Below are positions 41,841-53,390 of a stretch of 64,000 nt of DNA, piece after piece. Every line of letters starts with the position of its first letter. The stretch's first letter is position 1. The notes under the pieces are model-generated. The model was not told the origin of the DNA. It did not search any database and saw only the letters and a program-made list of their open reading frames with translations. Both the position numbers and the translations under genes were made by a program. The stretch comes from Micrasema longulum (Eukaryota; Arthropoda; Insecta; Trichoptera; Brachycentridae). The stretch lies in contig JAGVSM010002698.1 of the NCBI GenBank assembly GCA_022494885.1, positions 42,568 to 106,567 of the forward strand, given 5' to 3'.

Positions 41841-42179
41841 AAGGTGTGCCTATAGTAAATAACACAGTACGGACCATGTTTGTAGGCATCTTTGAGCATT
41901 TTTATATTGGTTGCTAGTTTTTTATCTTCATAATGTGTTGATATAATGCGAATTAAAAATAAAATTTGGTACTGGTAAATAGCAATAATTTCTTCTCCTT
42001 CGTCCCTGTCTCTTGCGACAAACATTTATTTGATAAGGTTGATTTCAGTGCACCGTTAACTCTATTCCAAGCACTCACCTTCCTTTCAATATCTTTCTCA
42101 GTTATTCCATCCCTAGTAAACTATTTTCCCAGGTACACAAATTTCTCCAATCCAAATTCCAAAAACTTAAACCAAGTAA

Positions 42180-42905
42180 ATAAAATTACACAGTATAAAT
42201 GTATATACCTCCTATAAATATTTGTATCCACACAACAAAATGCAATAAAGGATATCAGTTTCATAATGATAATTGCCTTCAAATCACTGGAAAAAATAGC
42301 ATTAAATATTTAGGCATTATAATTAATAAAAATATAAAGTGGAAGGAGCAAATAAATATTATTGTAAATAGAATGAGAAAACTTATATATGTATTTATTA
42401 GATTAAGGAATATATAAACCATTGAAAAAAAAAAAAAATCAATTTACTTTGCATTCGCCCAATCCATATTACAGTACGAAATAATCGGATGGGGTGGTGC
42501 TTTTAAAACAAATATTTTACCGGTTGAAAAAATACAAAAATTAATTATAAAAGTTATTTTGAAAAAACCGTCTACTTTTCCCACTGTTCAATTATTTAAA
42601 AAAAAAAAGATTTTAGATATAAAATTGCTATATAAAAAGAATTGTTTGCTTCAAATACATAAACATAAAATAAATAGTAGTATTTCTAGGTCTCAAAACG
42701 TAAGTACGCGACCTAGATCATGTGGTAATATCTTAATTCCTAAATTAAAAACAACTACTGCACAACATCATTATACTTACAGAGGAATATTTTTCTTTAA
42801 TGAAATGAACAAAGATAATAAAAAGTGCAGTCCGGAATACAATATATTTAAGAAAGAAGTAAAAAACTACATCTATAATTCTTCTTTATGTAACACTGAT
42901 TGAAA
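42180..42905 (+). pseudogene. LINE RT, late palm to C-terminus
   Basis: Frame 42199-42417 has SIKYLGIIINKNIKW and NRMRKLIYVFIRLRNI. A run of A near 42430 shifts the frame, then AQSILQYEIIGWGGAF, VEKIQKLIIKVILKK and ISRSQNVSTRPRSC to a stop at 42903. The KYLGI...W thumb motif and the Y.I.GWGG motif are standard for insect LINEs. One frameshift; otherwise fairly intact. Confidence 0.8.
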
Positions 42906-42989
42906 ACATCGTTTATGTCTTTTTTGTTAATTAAAATTAATATATTTATGTTATTCTAAAAATAATATGATTAAAAGAAAATAATCTAT

Positions 42990-43480
42990 TGTAATCTATT
43001 GTATAAACAGACTACAAAGACAGCAAAATAAAATATTAAAGTTAGTATATGACCTTCTTTATCTAACAGCAACTAAAGAACTTTTTGAACAAACTAAACA
43101 ATTAAACGTAACTGAACTTTTTAAACTAGAATCTTTAAAATTTATTTATAAATTAGCCACTGATGTAATTGTAGACGAAGAATTAAAACTTGAAAAAAAT
43201 TGTAGTAAACATAAACACAATACGAGAATATCAGAGAAATATCATATACAATCTTTTGAAACGAGAAATTGACAATCGAGACTTATAAACCATGGACTGA
43301 AATTATACAATAAACTACCAGACAAAACTAAACAAAAGACTCAGGCAACCTTTACAAAAGATGTTAAAAAAATTATTATTAACAGTAGAATGTGAATTTT
43401 AAAAGTGAAAACATTTTGTTAAATGTATGTAACCCGTAAGGGTTTATCAATAAAATTTAAATAAAAATAAAAAAATAAAA
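42990..43480 (+). pseudogene. LINE C-terminus and 3'-UTR (HNTR family)
   Basis: INRLQRQQNKILKLVYD, LFEQTKQLNVTELFKLES, KHKHNTRISEKYHIQ, an in-frame TGA, and GLKLYNKLPDKTKQKTQ to the stop at 43395. The UTR has AACCCGTAAGGGTT, a small GTAA-loop hairpin, and an A-rich tail. It is the same family as 56300-56590, and its head resembles 2-484. Confidence 0.8.
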
Positions 43481-43639
43481 TAAAATTTTTTTAAAAAAAA
43501 GACGTCACTCCCCATTATGTACACAAGAATTGTTTATTTCTTTTAAGTAATGGGAAATGTCATGTAAATATATGTATTTGATTAATGTAAAAAATTGTAT
43601 TTAGTTGTAATATTATATTTTTATTTGTTATTAATAAAA

Positions 43640-43670
43640 AACAAAATATATATATATATATATATATCAT
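43640..43670. repeat. AT dinucleotide microsatellite
   Basis: A run of about ten AT units following AAAACAAAAT. Confidence 0.9.
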
Positions 43671-44084
43671 TGTATAGTTGTATTAATTTCATTAATTTCG
43701 ATTCGACTTTTGTATAAACTCAATATATGTTGTTTTTTACTTAACTACGACAATTCTATCGGATGTGCGCTATGTATCTAATCGGTGTAGGAAAATATTT
43801 GCCGAGATGTTTCTTGAAGGTTTTTGTGGTCTCCATACAGAATTCTAAAGAAACGTCTCAGAAGTTATGAATACCATATTCGGATAGTGTTTGCCGAGCA
43901 CCATGCTCTCTTATTACTGTTTAAAGAGTTCTTTTCACGACTTGTGACTTGTGACTTGTGACTAGCTTTTTGAACATTTCAAAAAACATGCATGAGGTTT
44001 TGGATCATCTTTGTTCGAAATATGTCACAGGCTGAATTCTATATTTTCGAAGGGATGGAGAGGTATGTTTTGTTTATTTTATTT
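43671..44084. other. Unassigned
   Basis: It contains a triple ACTTGTG (43943-43966). No frame or larger repeat was seen. Confidence 0.3.
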
Positions 44085-44330
44085 TTATTGCATTTATTTG
44101 GAAATCCAACAGTTCTACATACATATTTATAGTAAATAAAGATATAGTGTATAAACTCAGAACCAATAACAGATTTCCACAAAGTGTACAACGTTAGTAA
44201 AGAAAAAAATAATATATATAAGTTTATACATATAAAAAGTATATTTTCATGTACATATATATTTTTTAAGAATCAATTTTTTTTAAAAGAGCAGTAAGTT
44301 ATTGTAAATTGGGCGGGATTTTATTGATTT
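44085..44330 (-). mobile_element. Jockey-like LINE 3'-UTR
   Basis: In reverse it reads CCGCCCAATTTACAATAACT, then AGTTTATACACTATATC and GTAGAACTGTTGGATTTCCA, matching 30090-30310 closely. The coding part is absent. Confidence 0.65.
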
Positions 44331-44934
44331 ATTTAATGCTTACAATTTATTTATTTATTCATTCAAAATTATACTAGTTTAAATATCAATGAACTTATAA
44401 ATGCTTTTTAGGCTATGCCCGTATCAAGCCACAGTAAATAACATTGAAAATACGTAGTAAAATTATTTAGATCAAATTATAATGACAAAGAATAACAATC
44501 TCAAAAAGAAAGGTGCATGTAATAAATAATAAAATTCCAAAGAATACAATGCAAAAAAGATAATCAGAAATAATTTTTAAAATATAAATTATACAAATAT
44601 AGAATCACACATAATCAAATAAACTAAATAATGGTATTATTAAAATCAACAAAATAATAGTAAAATATAGTAGTATCAAAAAAAAAACAAAATAAGAGTA
44701 TCATTGAAATCAACAGAAAAAGAATATATCTATAAAAACAGAATTGAAATGATAATTGAGATATATTTTCTAGAAACTCACTCAATACTACAGTAAGAAA
44801 TAGGAGCAATAAATCATGTGCCAAATAATAGTACGTTCTAAATTAAATTATACAAAAATACATAATGAAAAAAACATCAAAATATCAAGATATATACAAA
44901 AAAAAATACACAATAAACAATCCACAATTCTATC
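44331..44934. other. Unassigned A-rich stretch
   Basis: A-rich and low-complexity, probably the minus-strand UTR of a decayed LINE. No motif. Confidence 0.3.
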
Positions 44935-45130
44935 ATAATCCTATTTTTTTTTTAATGTTTCACTTGTTTGAAAATTCCGTGTTAAGTCGGGACTCTTTTA
45001 TATTTACGAGTAAATTAAAACATTTATATACATATTAAACAATATAGAAAAAAATCTAAATAATAATAAAAAAAATATAAATAATAAAATTTTAAACATA
45101 TCAAGAAATGGAACGCTGAAAAGTTATTAA
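44935..45130 (-). mobile_element. LINE 3' tail (GTCCCGACTT hairpin family)
   Basis: AATTCCGTGTTAAGTCGGGA CTCTT corresponds to the 30777-30814 hairpin region in reverse, followed by its UTR (CATATTAAACAATATAGAAA). The second stem strand is degraded here. Confidence 0.6.
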
Positions 45131-45379
45131 ATAATACATAGAAATATGTAATTAATGTTTTATAGTAATTTTATAATTCAATTCGGTAATTAATTAATAG
45201 TAAAAATAATAAGAAAATAATAAAAATACAAAGTATTTCAATAAAGCAATAATAGTAACACATCCATATGGTAGAATATGTGATTTAATAAACATAATAA
45301 TAAATAATTTTATGCTTCGATTAGCAATAGTTAAAACATATATTCACAAATTATTAAGCATCACTTTTAAGTTTATTCA

Positions 45380-45805
45380 AAGATGATATACATATCATTG
45401 CAATCAATTTCTTTTCATGTTCCCAACCGTATCACCAGAAGTCAAAATCTGCTATTTATAAAATCTTCTAATAACAACTTTGGTTTTTATGCCCCAATGT
45501 CCAGAATGTGTAGATTAGTCAATTCATCACACGACTTGGAATTTTTTGGGATAGATCTTCCGGTTTTTCGTAGATCTCTGCGCGACTAAACAGTGTGGGA
45601 TGAAGTTGGATTGGCATGGTTTAGCTCAAAGTTTTTGGTCTTTCGTTTTTTTGAATATATTGTATACAATTATTGTTTTGCCCTTGTTTGTCTTTGCTAA
45701 ATAGTTTTAAGTTTTTTTTGTTCAGTTTCTTGCATTTATGTTTCTTCATGTAACTGTTGTAATTGGCTTAGGCCGTATATATATATAATAAATAAATAAA
45801 TATTA
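45380..45805 (+). mobile_element. CR1/Jockey-like LINE 3' end
   Basis: Frame 45383-45589: SFHVPNRITRSQNLLF, NNNFGFYAPMSRMCRLVN and LPVFRRSLRD. The UTR is nearly identical to 2440-2650, with a final AATAAATAAATAAAT tail. It lets one extend the truncated 2345 copy in the 5' direction by about 100 bases. Confidence 0.8.
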
Positions 45806-45859
45806 TAAAGGTATATGAATAATAATGAAAACAGCAACGATATTATATATTTATTCCTG

Positions 45860-46640
45860 AAACAATCTTATACAGTGGTCTCTATCCCTCGATAAAAACA
45901 AATTATGGATCTTCATCTTAAATATAGACGTTGTTTTGGAGAACTTAATATGTTCATCCAAGTCGTTGAACACTCTTGGAGCTATATATGAAAACTGTCT
46001 CTTAGAAAACATCGTACGTGTTCTCGGTATTAAGTAGTTTAGGTTACGCGAAAACCTCGTACGGGCATTCTGTTGGGACCTCCTTCCGTAGTCGCCTGAT
46101 CAGAAAATTGTCAATACTCTCTTGATATAAATTTGTCGGACATCAAGTATCTTTAATAATTGAAATAATGGTACATTTGGGTAAGTCGGAGGACACCGAA
46201 GCATAACTGTAAGAATTAGCTTTTGCGTCTTGATTAGGGAGGGGGCTCATGACAATTGTCGAGCTACCTCCCCAGCCAATTATGCCATAGGCAACCACCG
46301 ACTGGAAAAATGCAAAGTAGACATTTTTGAGAAAGCCAGCGTCCAGGATGTTTCTGAGTGAGCTAAAGACATGACACAGTTTACTGAATCTAGATACCAG
46401 TCTCCCATCGCAAATTCCTGTCAATTACAATGCCTAGATATTTTATATTATCAACTGGTTTCAATAATTGACACGAATTTCTAGAGTCAATATGTAGCTT
46501 TTAACTGGCTTCAGGTGGTGACTCGTCCCTTATACTAAATCTTGTAAAAAAGTGATCTTGGGATAAATTTTGTGTTTACTTCCAAAATATTGCCTTAATT
46601 AAAAAATAACAGTTAATCCTACTATCAGGATTTGTGCATA
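45860..46640 (-). pseudogene. LINE RT, thumb to C-terminus
   Basis: Minus strand from about 46500: LKPVDNIKYLGIVIDRNLRW, then after small shifts SRFSKLCHVFSSLRNIL, LKNVYFAFFQSVVAYGIIGW and GGSS. A decayed end follows (SIDNFLIRRLRKEVP). KYLGI..D..LRW and Y.I.GWGG match 42180-42905 in kind. Several stops. Confidence 0.75.
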
Positions 46641-46854
46641 TTCGAAAACGGTCTGGCATTCAATTAATCCGGATAGTTAAAATTTTATGTTATTTGTATA
46701 AATATTTAAGTATCACTGTCGGAAACCAATTGTTAAACTCATCGATAAATGTATTTTATACATATATTTTGCTTTCTGAATAATTGGAGAATACTCTGTT
46801 AATTTTACCTTAGCTTCTTAAAACAATTTATTAAGGTAAGCCACATTTGGTGTT

Positions 46855-46912
46855 CGAAAACAGTGCCCTATGCACCACATTGTGTGGATATGGGTACGAT
46901 GATGATGATATT
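46855..46912 (+). mobile_element. SINE 3' end
   Basis: CAGTGCCCTATGCACCACAT, then TGTGTGGATATGGGTACGAT GATGATGATA. Only the last 55 bases are left. Confidence 0.65.
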
Positions 46913-47689
46913 TAATAATAATGATTACATGTATATTGAAGCCCCAGACGTACACTGTGGAATGTCCAAATCGGCCATTTTGCAGGAGAGCAAAAACAAA
47001 CTTTTGAAAGTTTATTAACACTCGTTAATTATGTATATTTGACATTACAATACCCAATATTTACTTTTAATATTTGATAATTTGTCTGCTAAACTATGAA
47101 AAGAGTATTGTAGAATCATAATTACAGGAGCGTTATTTTAAGAAAGAGAAAACAAATGGGTTAAACTGTATTCGTACCCCAAAAAAGCCAAATTTGTTAG
47201 ACTTACGACAGTGTACTTCTACGACATATTTATACAAAATCCATGTTAATGTCGGTAAAGGTTCTTGTTTTACTCACTAAAAATAGATTAAATCCACACA
47301 TCCGTTTATAAATTGATATTGATGGTTATAGGGGTGGAACAAGTTAGTAATATTATTAAGCTTTTTCTAAATTGATCTATGACGAAAATCAACAAATTGT
47401 AGTAGTGCTTTTGGGTACCTTCTAGTAGATTTTAACAATATTCTTGGACAAGAAACAAACATTTATGTAGTACATGAATATTGTGTGACGAAAAAGTTTC
47501 TTAATGTACATTTTTTTTATTATCTAATATTCATATCAGCACGGCCATTCTAGGGCATTAAAAAATACCAAAAACAAATGGTAGAAATGAAATATTTACA
47601 ACCAAAGTATTATTCTTAAAAAAAGAAGAAAAAATGTGTTTCCATAAAAAAAGGGTTTGAATTAAAATTTTTAACACGATTGTTGAAAG
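46913..47689. other. Unassigned AT-rich stretch
   Basis: Nothing supportable was found. Confidence 0.3.
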
Positions 47690-48895
47690 ATATTTATGCT
47701 ATGATATTTCGGAAAATATTTAAAGGTAGGTGGGCACAATCAAGTTAACTTTAAATTGAGATTTCATTTTTGCGAATAAATAAATATGCTAGTCTCGTGG
47801 GTTATCAATTTTATTATTTTTTCACGCCCATAAGGCTTATACATACATAGAAGATGCGAGTATAGAAAACATGAGTATATAAACAACATAAAATTAAAAA
47901 AAATACAATATAAAGCAAAGAAAGGTACAACAGTGTTTAGAAGTAAAGTTGGTATAAAAAAAGATGAGTTCATAAACAATATAAATTTTAAAAAATACAA
48001 GAAAAAGAAATAAAAGATAGGAACAAGGTTTAGAAGTATAGTTGGGATTAAAAAAAAGATGAGTGTAGGTATAAACAACAAAAATTTCAAAAAATACAAT
48101 ATAAAGAAATAAAATATAGAACAGTGTTAAGAAGTATAGTTGGTTTAAAAAAAAGAATCTATAGAGGCTAGATATTAAAATAAAAAAATAGATAAACGAA
48201 TAAAATACACAATATATGAAAGAAATACCGTTTAAAAGTTTAAAGCAGCTAGGTACATAATATTATAATACAATATAAATAGAATATTAAGTTCTATTTG
48301 ATATGGAACATAAACATTGGTTTTTAAATTTACAAGACTCACGCTAAAGACATTAATGTTGTTAGCATATTGGTTTGCAAGTTCATGCATCCGTACTACT
48401 GGTGAATGCGCGCTGTAATTGGTCGGTGATGGACCGCAGTAGAACAGATATTAGTTAAATATGATAGTCTGATAGCGCGGGTTTATGTGTAACTGCTCTC
48501 ATGTAAGAATGATTTTTTGTGAATTGTGCCAATATTGTTCCGGGGGTACGATTTTATGTTTAGAATCGTGTTCTGTATTCTAATCTGTGTAATACAGACG
48601 TAAGTGATGAGTTCTTAAAACTATGTATGTGGGTGAAAGACAAATCTACGCTTTAGTGTTTAGTCGTAGGCGAATGATTAACTGTGAATAAAAAAACGTA
48701 TTAAATGTTCCCAAATTGGCGATCTCCATTTTTGGCACGCAAAAAATAGCTTACGGCTAATCGGTTTTTCATTGTAAATCGCAATAAATCAACAAAAAAT
48801 TTAACACCATTAAAGAGAAAGTAGAAATTATTCTAAAAAATCTTTGTTGGCGTTAAACGATCTTTTGGGGATTAAATTGGCAATCAATCACCAGT
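47690..48895 (+). repeat. Dispersed repeat A, split by a LINE insertion
   Basis: 47690-47806 and 48460-48895 join to give the same sequence as 37900-38385. The break shows AAATATGCTAGTCTCGTGGG at the left and AAATATGATAGTCTGATAGC at the right, a slightly diverged target duplication. That fits target-primed LINE insertion. Confidence 0.7.
47807..48459 (-). mobile_element. LINE 3' end nested in repeat A (TNY-AHSP family)
   Basis: The minus frame from about 48450 encodes TNYSAHSPVVRMHELANQ, then NVFSVSLVNLKTNVYVP, closing near 48240. The UTR ends with GCCTTATGGGCGTGAAAAAA. The C-terminus resembles 21326-21475 and the UTR end resembles 38925-39000. Confidence 0.7.
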
Positions 48896-49047
48896 TTTAA
48901 TCAGTTTGAATATTGCATACGTACTCGTATATATACGAGTACAACAGCAATCTAAGTCGATATATGGTTACAAACTACTTGCCAACTGTGACGCCATATT
49001 GAAAATTTATCGAACAAAGAACGGATGATTTAAAACATAGTAACACC

Positions 49048-49265
49048 CATAGAATTAAGAATAGTCCAAAAGCATCAAACAGAAGGCGACTAAACTACTC
49101 TTAAAGGAGTAGTTTTATGTTTTGACCCATTAGTTTCTTTGTAGACGTTGCTCAGTACGCAACTCTCGATTTGAATTCAATTATGCCGTGTTGTGTCGTT
49201 TTAAAGTGTAGAAATACTACTGGGATCTTAAAGAAACAGGATGGGATCACATGTCATGTGTAAGT
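49048..49265 (+). pseudogene. THAP-type first exon, copy 2, with consensus splice donor
   Basis: ATG 49183: MPCCVVLKCRNTTGILKKQD GITCHV, then GTAAGT at 49260-49265, an ideal donor, so the in-frame TAA at 49261 would be intronic. There are few differences from 30467-30547, all consistent with one ancestral exon. The upstream 130 bases are shared too (AAACTACTCTTAAAGGAGTA). The following exon, which would carry the C-x2-H half, was not found. Confidence 0.55.
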
Positions 49266-49555
49266 AGCAAATGCATGTGTAAGTAGTAAATGCATTACTT
49301 AAAAATTTAATTATTTTTCCATCTGTCAGATTATCAAAGAAAACAAAATAGCCATTTTGTTAGTGTTGCCAGGGTAGTAAAATTTTTTACGCTCTTTGCT
49401 CATGTAATGAGAGAACTAACGGAAGTTGGACCTCTCGGATTAAACAACGCCGTGGTAGACATTCGACAGAAATTGTAATTTTTTTTACCCATTAATACTA
49501 AATGCACTCTCGTACAAGCATTTTTATTTTTTAATGCATAGAATACACAATTTTA
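49266..49555. other. Unassigned; possible intron after the THAP exon
   Basis: It begins with a duplicated GCATGTGTAAGTAG. No second THAP exon was recognised. Confidence 0.3.
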
Positions 49556-49935
49556 TCATAGAGCACAATTATATTTTTTTATCCCGACTTGTTAGAAAAT
49601 TCCGTTTTAAGTCAAGACTCTTCTATATATAAATCAAAAACTCTTATAAACATATTAAACAATATACAAAATAATGAAAACAATATAAAAAATATTAAAA
49701 ATTAAATATAAATATTAAATATTTATACATGTCGAAAAACGGAATGCAGAAAAGTTATATAATAATATATGGCAAAATGTTATTAATAATTTATAGTAAT
49801 ATTATTATATAATTCGGTAATTAATTGAAAGTAAAAATAAATACGAAATAATAAAATAAAGTAATAATAGTAACACATCTACATATACCATATATCATAT
49901 ATGGTAGAATATGTAATTTAATAAACATAATCATA
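49556..49935 (-). mobile_element. LINE 3' tail (GTCCCGACTT hairpin family)
   Basis: ATCCCGACTTGTTAGAAAAT, then TCCGTTTTAAGTCAAGACTC is the terminal hairpin in reverse with one stem change. The UTR follows (ACATATTAAACAATATACAA), paralleling 44990-45250. Confidence 0.6.
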
Positions 49936-50079
49936 AAGTTAAAATGTATATTTATAAATAATTATACATCACTATTAAGTTTATTTAAAGATAATATACA
50001 TATATACGTAAATGGATAATAATGAAAATAGCATCGATGTTGTATATTTATTCCCGAAAAATTACTACTACCCATTTTA

Positions 50080-50790
50080 GATTACGCTGATGTTTCTATG
50101 ACTGATTTAAGCGGTGAGCAACTCGATAAACTTGAATGACTTCAGAATTCATGCATAAGGTATATTTTGGTCTTAGGAAATATGACCACATTTCTGATTA
50201 TCGTAGGCAACTGAAATGGCTCAAAATTAGACAGCGGAAAGACTATCACTCCCTCTCACTTCTGTCCAAGGTACTTCATAGTCCTAACGCTCCTATATAC
50301 CTCCGTGGAAATTTTTCAACGCTTATTAGTCCATGGTTTACCTCTTCGTTTTTATTCTTAAAGCACTCTCTTAATACCCATCCACAATTCCCCTTTCTTC
50401 TCTTACCCATGTAGTGTCTATACCGCTCGACTGTGGAATCATCTCCCATCCACCATTAAAGATGTTACTACAATATCCCTGTTTAAATTAGGTATGAAGA
50501 AACATCTCTCTTCTCTTCCTTATTTTCTCCTCTTTTCCCGTTTCCTCCTTTTTCCTTTTTCTCATTGAGTAATGGTATTGATTTAAGATAATTTATACAA
50601 AAATATATATATTTATTTTTTGTATATCTTTAGCTTTTTATTTTTATATTCTATTAAATATATTTTGTAACTTGAATTATAAAAATTAATTTAATTAATT
50701 AATGAAGTTTGTTGAAATCAATTGCCATTTGGCAATAAACCCACTAATGTACAATTAACATTATGTACAAAAAGTTTTTTTTTTTTTTTT
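50080..50790 (+). pseudogene. L2-like LINE: C-terminus and 3'-UTR
   Basis: Across two frames: PILDYADVSMTDLSGEQL, YDHISDYRRQLKWLKIRQ, LHSPNAPIYLR, RLWNHLPSTIKDVTT and KKHLSSLP. One stop and frameshifts near 50138 and 50340. The UTR contains the ATTGCCATTTGGCAAT hairpin and a long T run at the end. It is the most complete copy of this family in the window (see 7343, 11970, 20790 and 28830). Confidence 0.8.
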
Positions 50791-50919
50791 AAATCCACCA
50801 GTGAATCTCATCTTGAAAATGCACATTCTCCTTGAGAGCTTAGTATATAAATTAAAATATAAAACACTCCGTGCGATAAAGGAAGTATGTTTCTATAGTA
50901 TTATCTATACGGCATAACA

Positions 50920-51060
50920 CATTGGTTGGACCTCCTCCCTAGGGAGTTATTTTAAACTTACATATTTTCTTCTCAAAATGTTTAACCTCTCTGTTGCAAC
51001 AAATTTAAATATAAATAACTCCCTACAGAGGAGGTCTAGCCTGTCTGCAAGGATTTGGAC
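50920..51060. repeat. Inverted-repeat-flanked terminus of the palindromic element
   Basis: TTGGACCTCCTCCCTAGGGA at the left and TCCCTACAGAGGAGGTCTAG at the right are inverted. Between them is TTCTTCTCAAAATGTTTAAC CTCTCTGTTGCAACAAATTT, the terminus of the abundant element. It suggests that a larger inverted structure brackets some copies. Confidence 0.5.
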
Positions 51061-51309
51061 ATGCCCAAAACATTGTTGATAACAAATTGTGTTGATTGTT
51101 TAATTCGCTCGGTACTATAATAATAATTTAGTACTGGTTAGTTTAAGGAGTTAAGCTTATTATTCAGACTGCATCGTCACGCGAATATGTGTCAATTGAA
51201 CAATAACACGCATCATACAGTTCAGTGGCAAGAAACGCTTGTCCATTTGGCTGTTATTAGCTTGCATTAAATTAACATTAAAACAAAATTGAATGATAAA
51301 TAAAAAACA

Positions 51310-51360
51310 GACGCGTCATTTCTCTATCCGCACCCAATGGTGCATAGGGCACTGCAATGG
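51310..51360 (-). mobile_element. SINE 3' end
   Basis: Reverse of CAGTGCCCTATGCACCATTG, then GGTGCGGATAGAGAAATGAC. A short remnant of the 36689 family. Confidence 0.6.
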
Positions 51361-51493
51361 AGCTTCAAACAGCTTTTTTTGTGTATTTTTTTTACATTTC
51401 GATCTATGATTAATAATCTTACATAATTCGACAAGACAATATTCACATTTATACTTACTCTAAAACTATTTTGTATACTCATTCAATGTTCTA

Positions 51494-51800
51494 ATCCGCC
51501 GGTTGCGAAATAATAATGTTCTGTTTCTCGATCAACACAGCACAAACTATGGCTTGCATGCACCAATGTCCAGATTGTGTCGTATTGTAAACTTGAGACA
51601 AGATCTGGACTTTTTTGGTGTAAGTCTTTATAGATTTGAAAAATCATTAAGATAGACCGGATCTTGTCTTGAGGTAGTAATTTTGTTTTTTTATGTCCTA
51701 GCTTTAATTTTATTTAGTTGTATTTTATTTTATTAGTGCCTGTATTTATTATAAGAAATTGTATTTACCATCTTTAGAATGGACTGCATAAGTCAGTCAA
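51494..51800 (+). mobile_element. LINE 3' end with 53-codon C-terminus
   Basis: An open frame 51494-51655 encodes IRRLRNNNVLFLDQHSTNYG, LHAPMSRLCRIVNLRQDL and YRFEKSLR. It is clearly related to 45443-45589. The UTR carries GACCGGATCTTGTCTTGAGG and ATGGACTGCATAAGTCAGTC, shared with 29120-29409. Confidence 0.75.
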
Positions 51801-51815
51801 ATAAATAAAAATATA

Positions 51816-52055
51816 AATAAATAATCCGCTACAGCTCTAGAGAAGCCATTTCGCTCTATTGTATAGAACTAAAGCGTTGCAATTTGGCTTGACAACAGAC
51901 GTGTAATGAACACGACGGTGTCGTCGCTACGATTGCAATTCTCAATCTGAGTACCTAGGGTCCATTGTTTTGCTGTAAACTATAGCTTAATTCGTGATTA
52001 ATAATCCTAGAATGATTTTTGTCTATATGGAGCGCTCCATAGCGTTGTTGCATTG
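51816..52055 (-). mobile_element. MITE (CAGAGTAATAACGG family), diverged copy
   Basis: In reverse it follows 55841-56088: ATGGAGCGCTCCATATAGAC, AAAATCATTCTAGGATTATT and GAGAATTGCAATCGTAGCGA. The ends are degraded. No frame. Confidence 0.6.
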
Positions 52056-52139
52056 AGATTTTACAGATTTATAATATTATTTACACTAAATATTGAGTTT
52101 TTCCACTGATATTTCTTGGTGGAACTGCATTTTAATTAT

Positions 52140-52265
52140 AATAATAAAAATACTTTTTTTTATAATTTTTTTACCAGTGACCGGGTTTCGTCGTGACCGA
52201 CATCGTCAGACTTTGACATCGTCGACATCGTCAGACGTCAGAAAAAATAAAATAAATAAAAGTGG
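52140..52265 (+). repeat. Short GACATCGTC tandem
   Basis: GACATCGTCAGAC, GACATCGTC, GACATCGTCAGAC in a row after GTGACCGGGTTTCGTCGTGA, followed by AATAAAATAAATAAA. It may be a LINE tail with a slipped motif. Confidence 0.5.
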
Positions 52266-52309
52266 AATAAAACTATAAAGTATTTTTATTATTTTACATA
52301 TTTACATTG

Positions 52310-52395
52310 TTTATTTATTTATTAAAAGAAAACAACAGTCATTGTAACTAAAAAATTACAATGTTTACAAATAAACCAAAATTATAGGCCAATTA
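52310..52395 (-). mobile_element. LINE 3' tail
   Basis: TTTATTTATTTATTAAAAGA, then AAACAACAGTCATTGTAAC resembles the end of the LINE at 34801 (AAAACAACAGTTGTTATA). Tail only. Confidence 0.4.
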
Positions 52396-52577
52396 TAGTT
52401 TTCTAGGTATAAGTAAAAACAATGTAACAAAAAAAATTAAGCAAAAAAGCGTACCCGTGAAAAGCCACTGCGTATAATTCCACTTGTAAAAAAAAATTAA
52501 GAAATAGTTATAATGACAAGTGCGTATGTAAAGTTCTTTTTTGACTTTCAAAAATGTATATTTTGTTAGATATGCAA

Positions 52578-53266
52578 CGAGCTGATCCCGGCAATGCTTT
52601 GCTCTTGCTAGATTTGAGTACATGCTCGTATATATATGGAACTTTTAATTGATAAGTAGGAACCTAGGTACTTGTTTATGTTTGAATTCCAAATCTAAAA
52701 ATAATAGAAATTCAAATATTTCATTTAAGTAGGTACCTAAGTACTTGTTTACGTTTGAATTCCATAACATAAATTAATGAATTACTTTCAAATGAAGAAT
52801 TCTTTTGGCAAATGTCAAACTCTGCTCAGAGATGCACTTTATCCAAGAATGCGATTCTCAAAAATGTATAAAATGTCAGTTGATATTATTTTTCCATAAC
52901 CAAAAATCCAGTAAAAATAAATAAATTAGTAGAAATTATAAGGAATTCAATGAACTAATCTGATTAGGATACATACAAAAACGAATGTTGTTTGTAAACA
53001 TTCAAAAACGTTTTTTTTATACACAAAAAAATTACCTCCATCTATTTTTTTTGTATCCGTATTCTCGGCGAATGCAACCCTGGTGATGAATAAAAAAACA
53101 TTTGCGCTCCTAACTTTTTTGTACTTACTAAATTGAAGATTTTATGAGCTATAAACCTTCTCGCGGCAAAGACGTACATTTATCTGAAAACCGCACGTAA
53201 ATCGGTTCGGTAGTTATCGAGTTCATCGAGGAAAACCATTCAAACATTGTCTTTTATATACATAGA
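52578..53266 (-). mobile_element. Helitron, non-autonomous, complete
   Basis: On the minus strand the 5' end is TCTATGTATATAAAAGACAA, preceded by A. The 3' end has the hairpin GCAAAGCATTGC, then CGGGATCAGCTCG, followed by T. It is 689 bases and clearly related to 26101-27853 across the whole length, but lacks that copy's nested segments. It therefore shows the empty state. Confidence 0.85.
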
Positions 53267-53274
53267 TTGTCTTT

Positions 53275-53390
53275 TCTTCATGTAATTATGTTCTGTTTGT
53301 TCAGTTTCTTGTACATTTGTTGATTTACATTAATGTTGTAATTGTTTTGTAATTGCCGTAAATAAAATAAGTGAATACCTTTTCGATTAT
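53275..53390 (+). mobile_element. LINE 3'-UTR end
   Basis: TTCTTCATGTAATTATGTTC, TGTTCAGTTTCTTG, TTGTAATTGTTTTGTAATTG and CCGTAAATAAAAT resemble the last 100 bases of the 45380 LINE. Confidence 0.5.
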
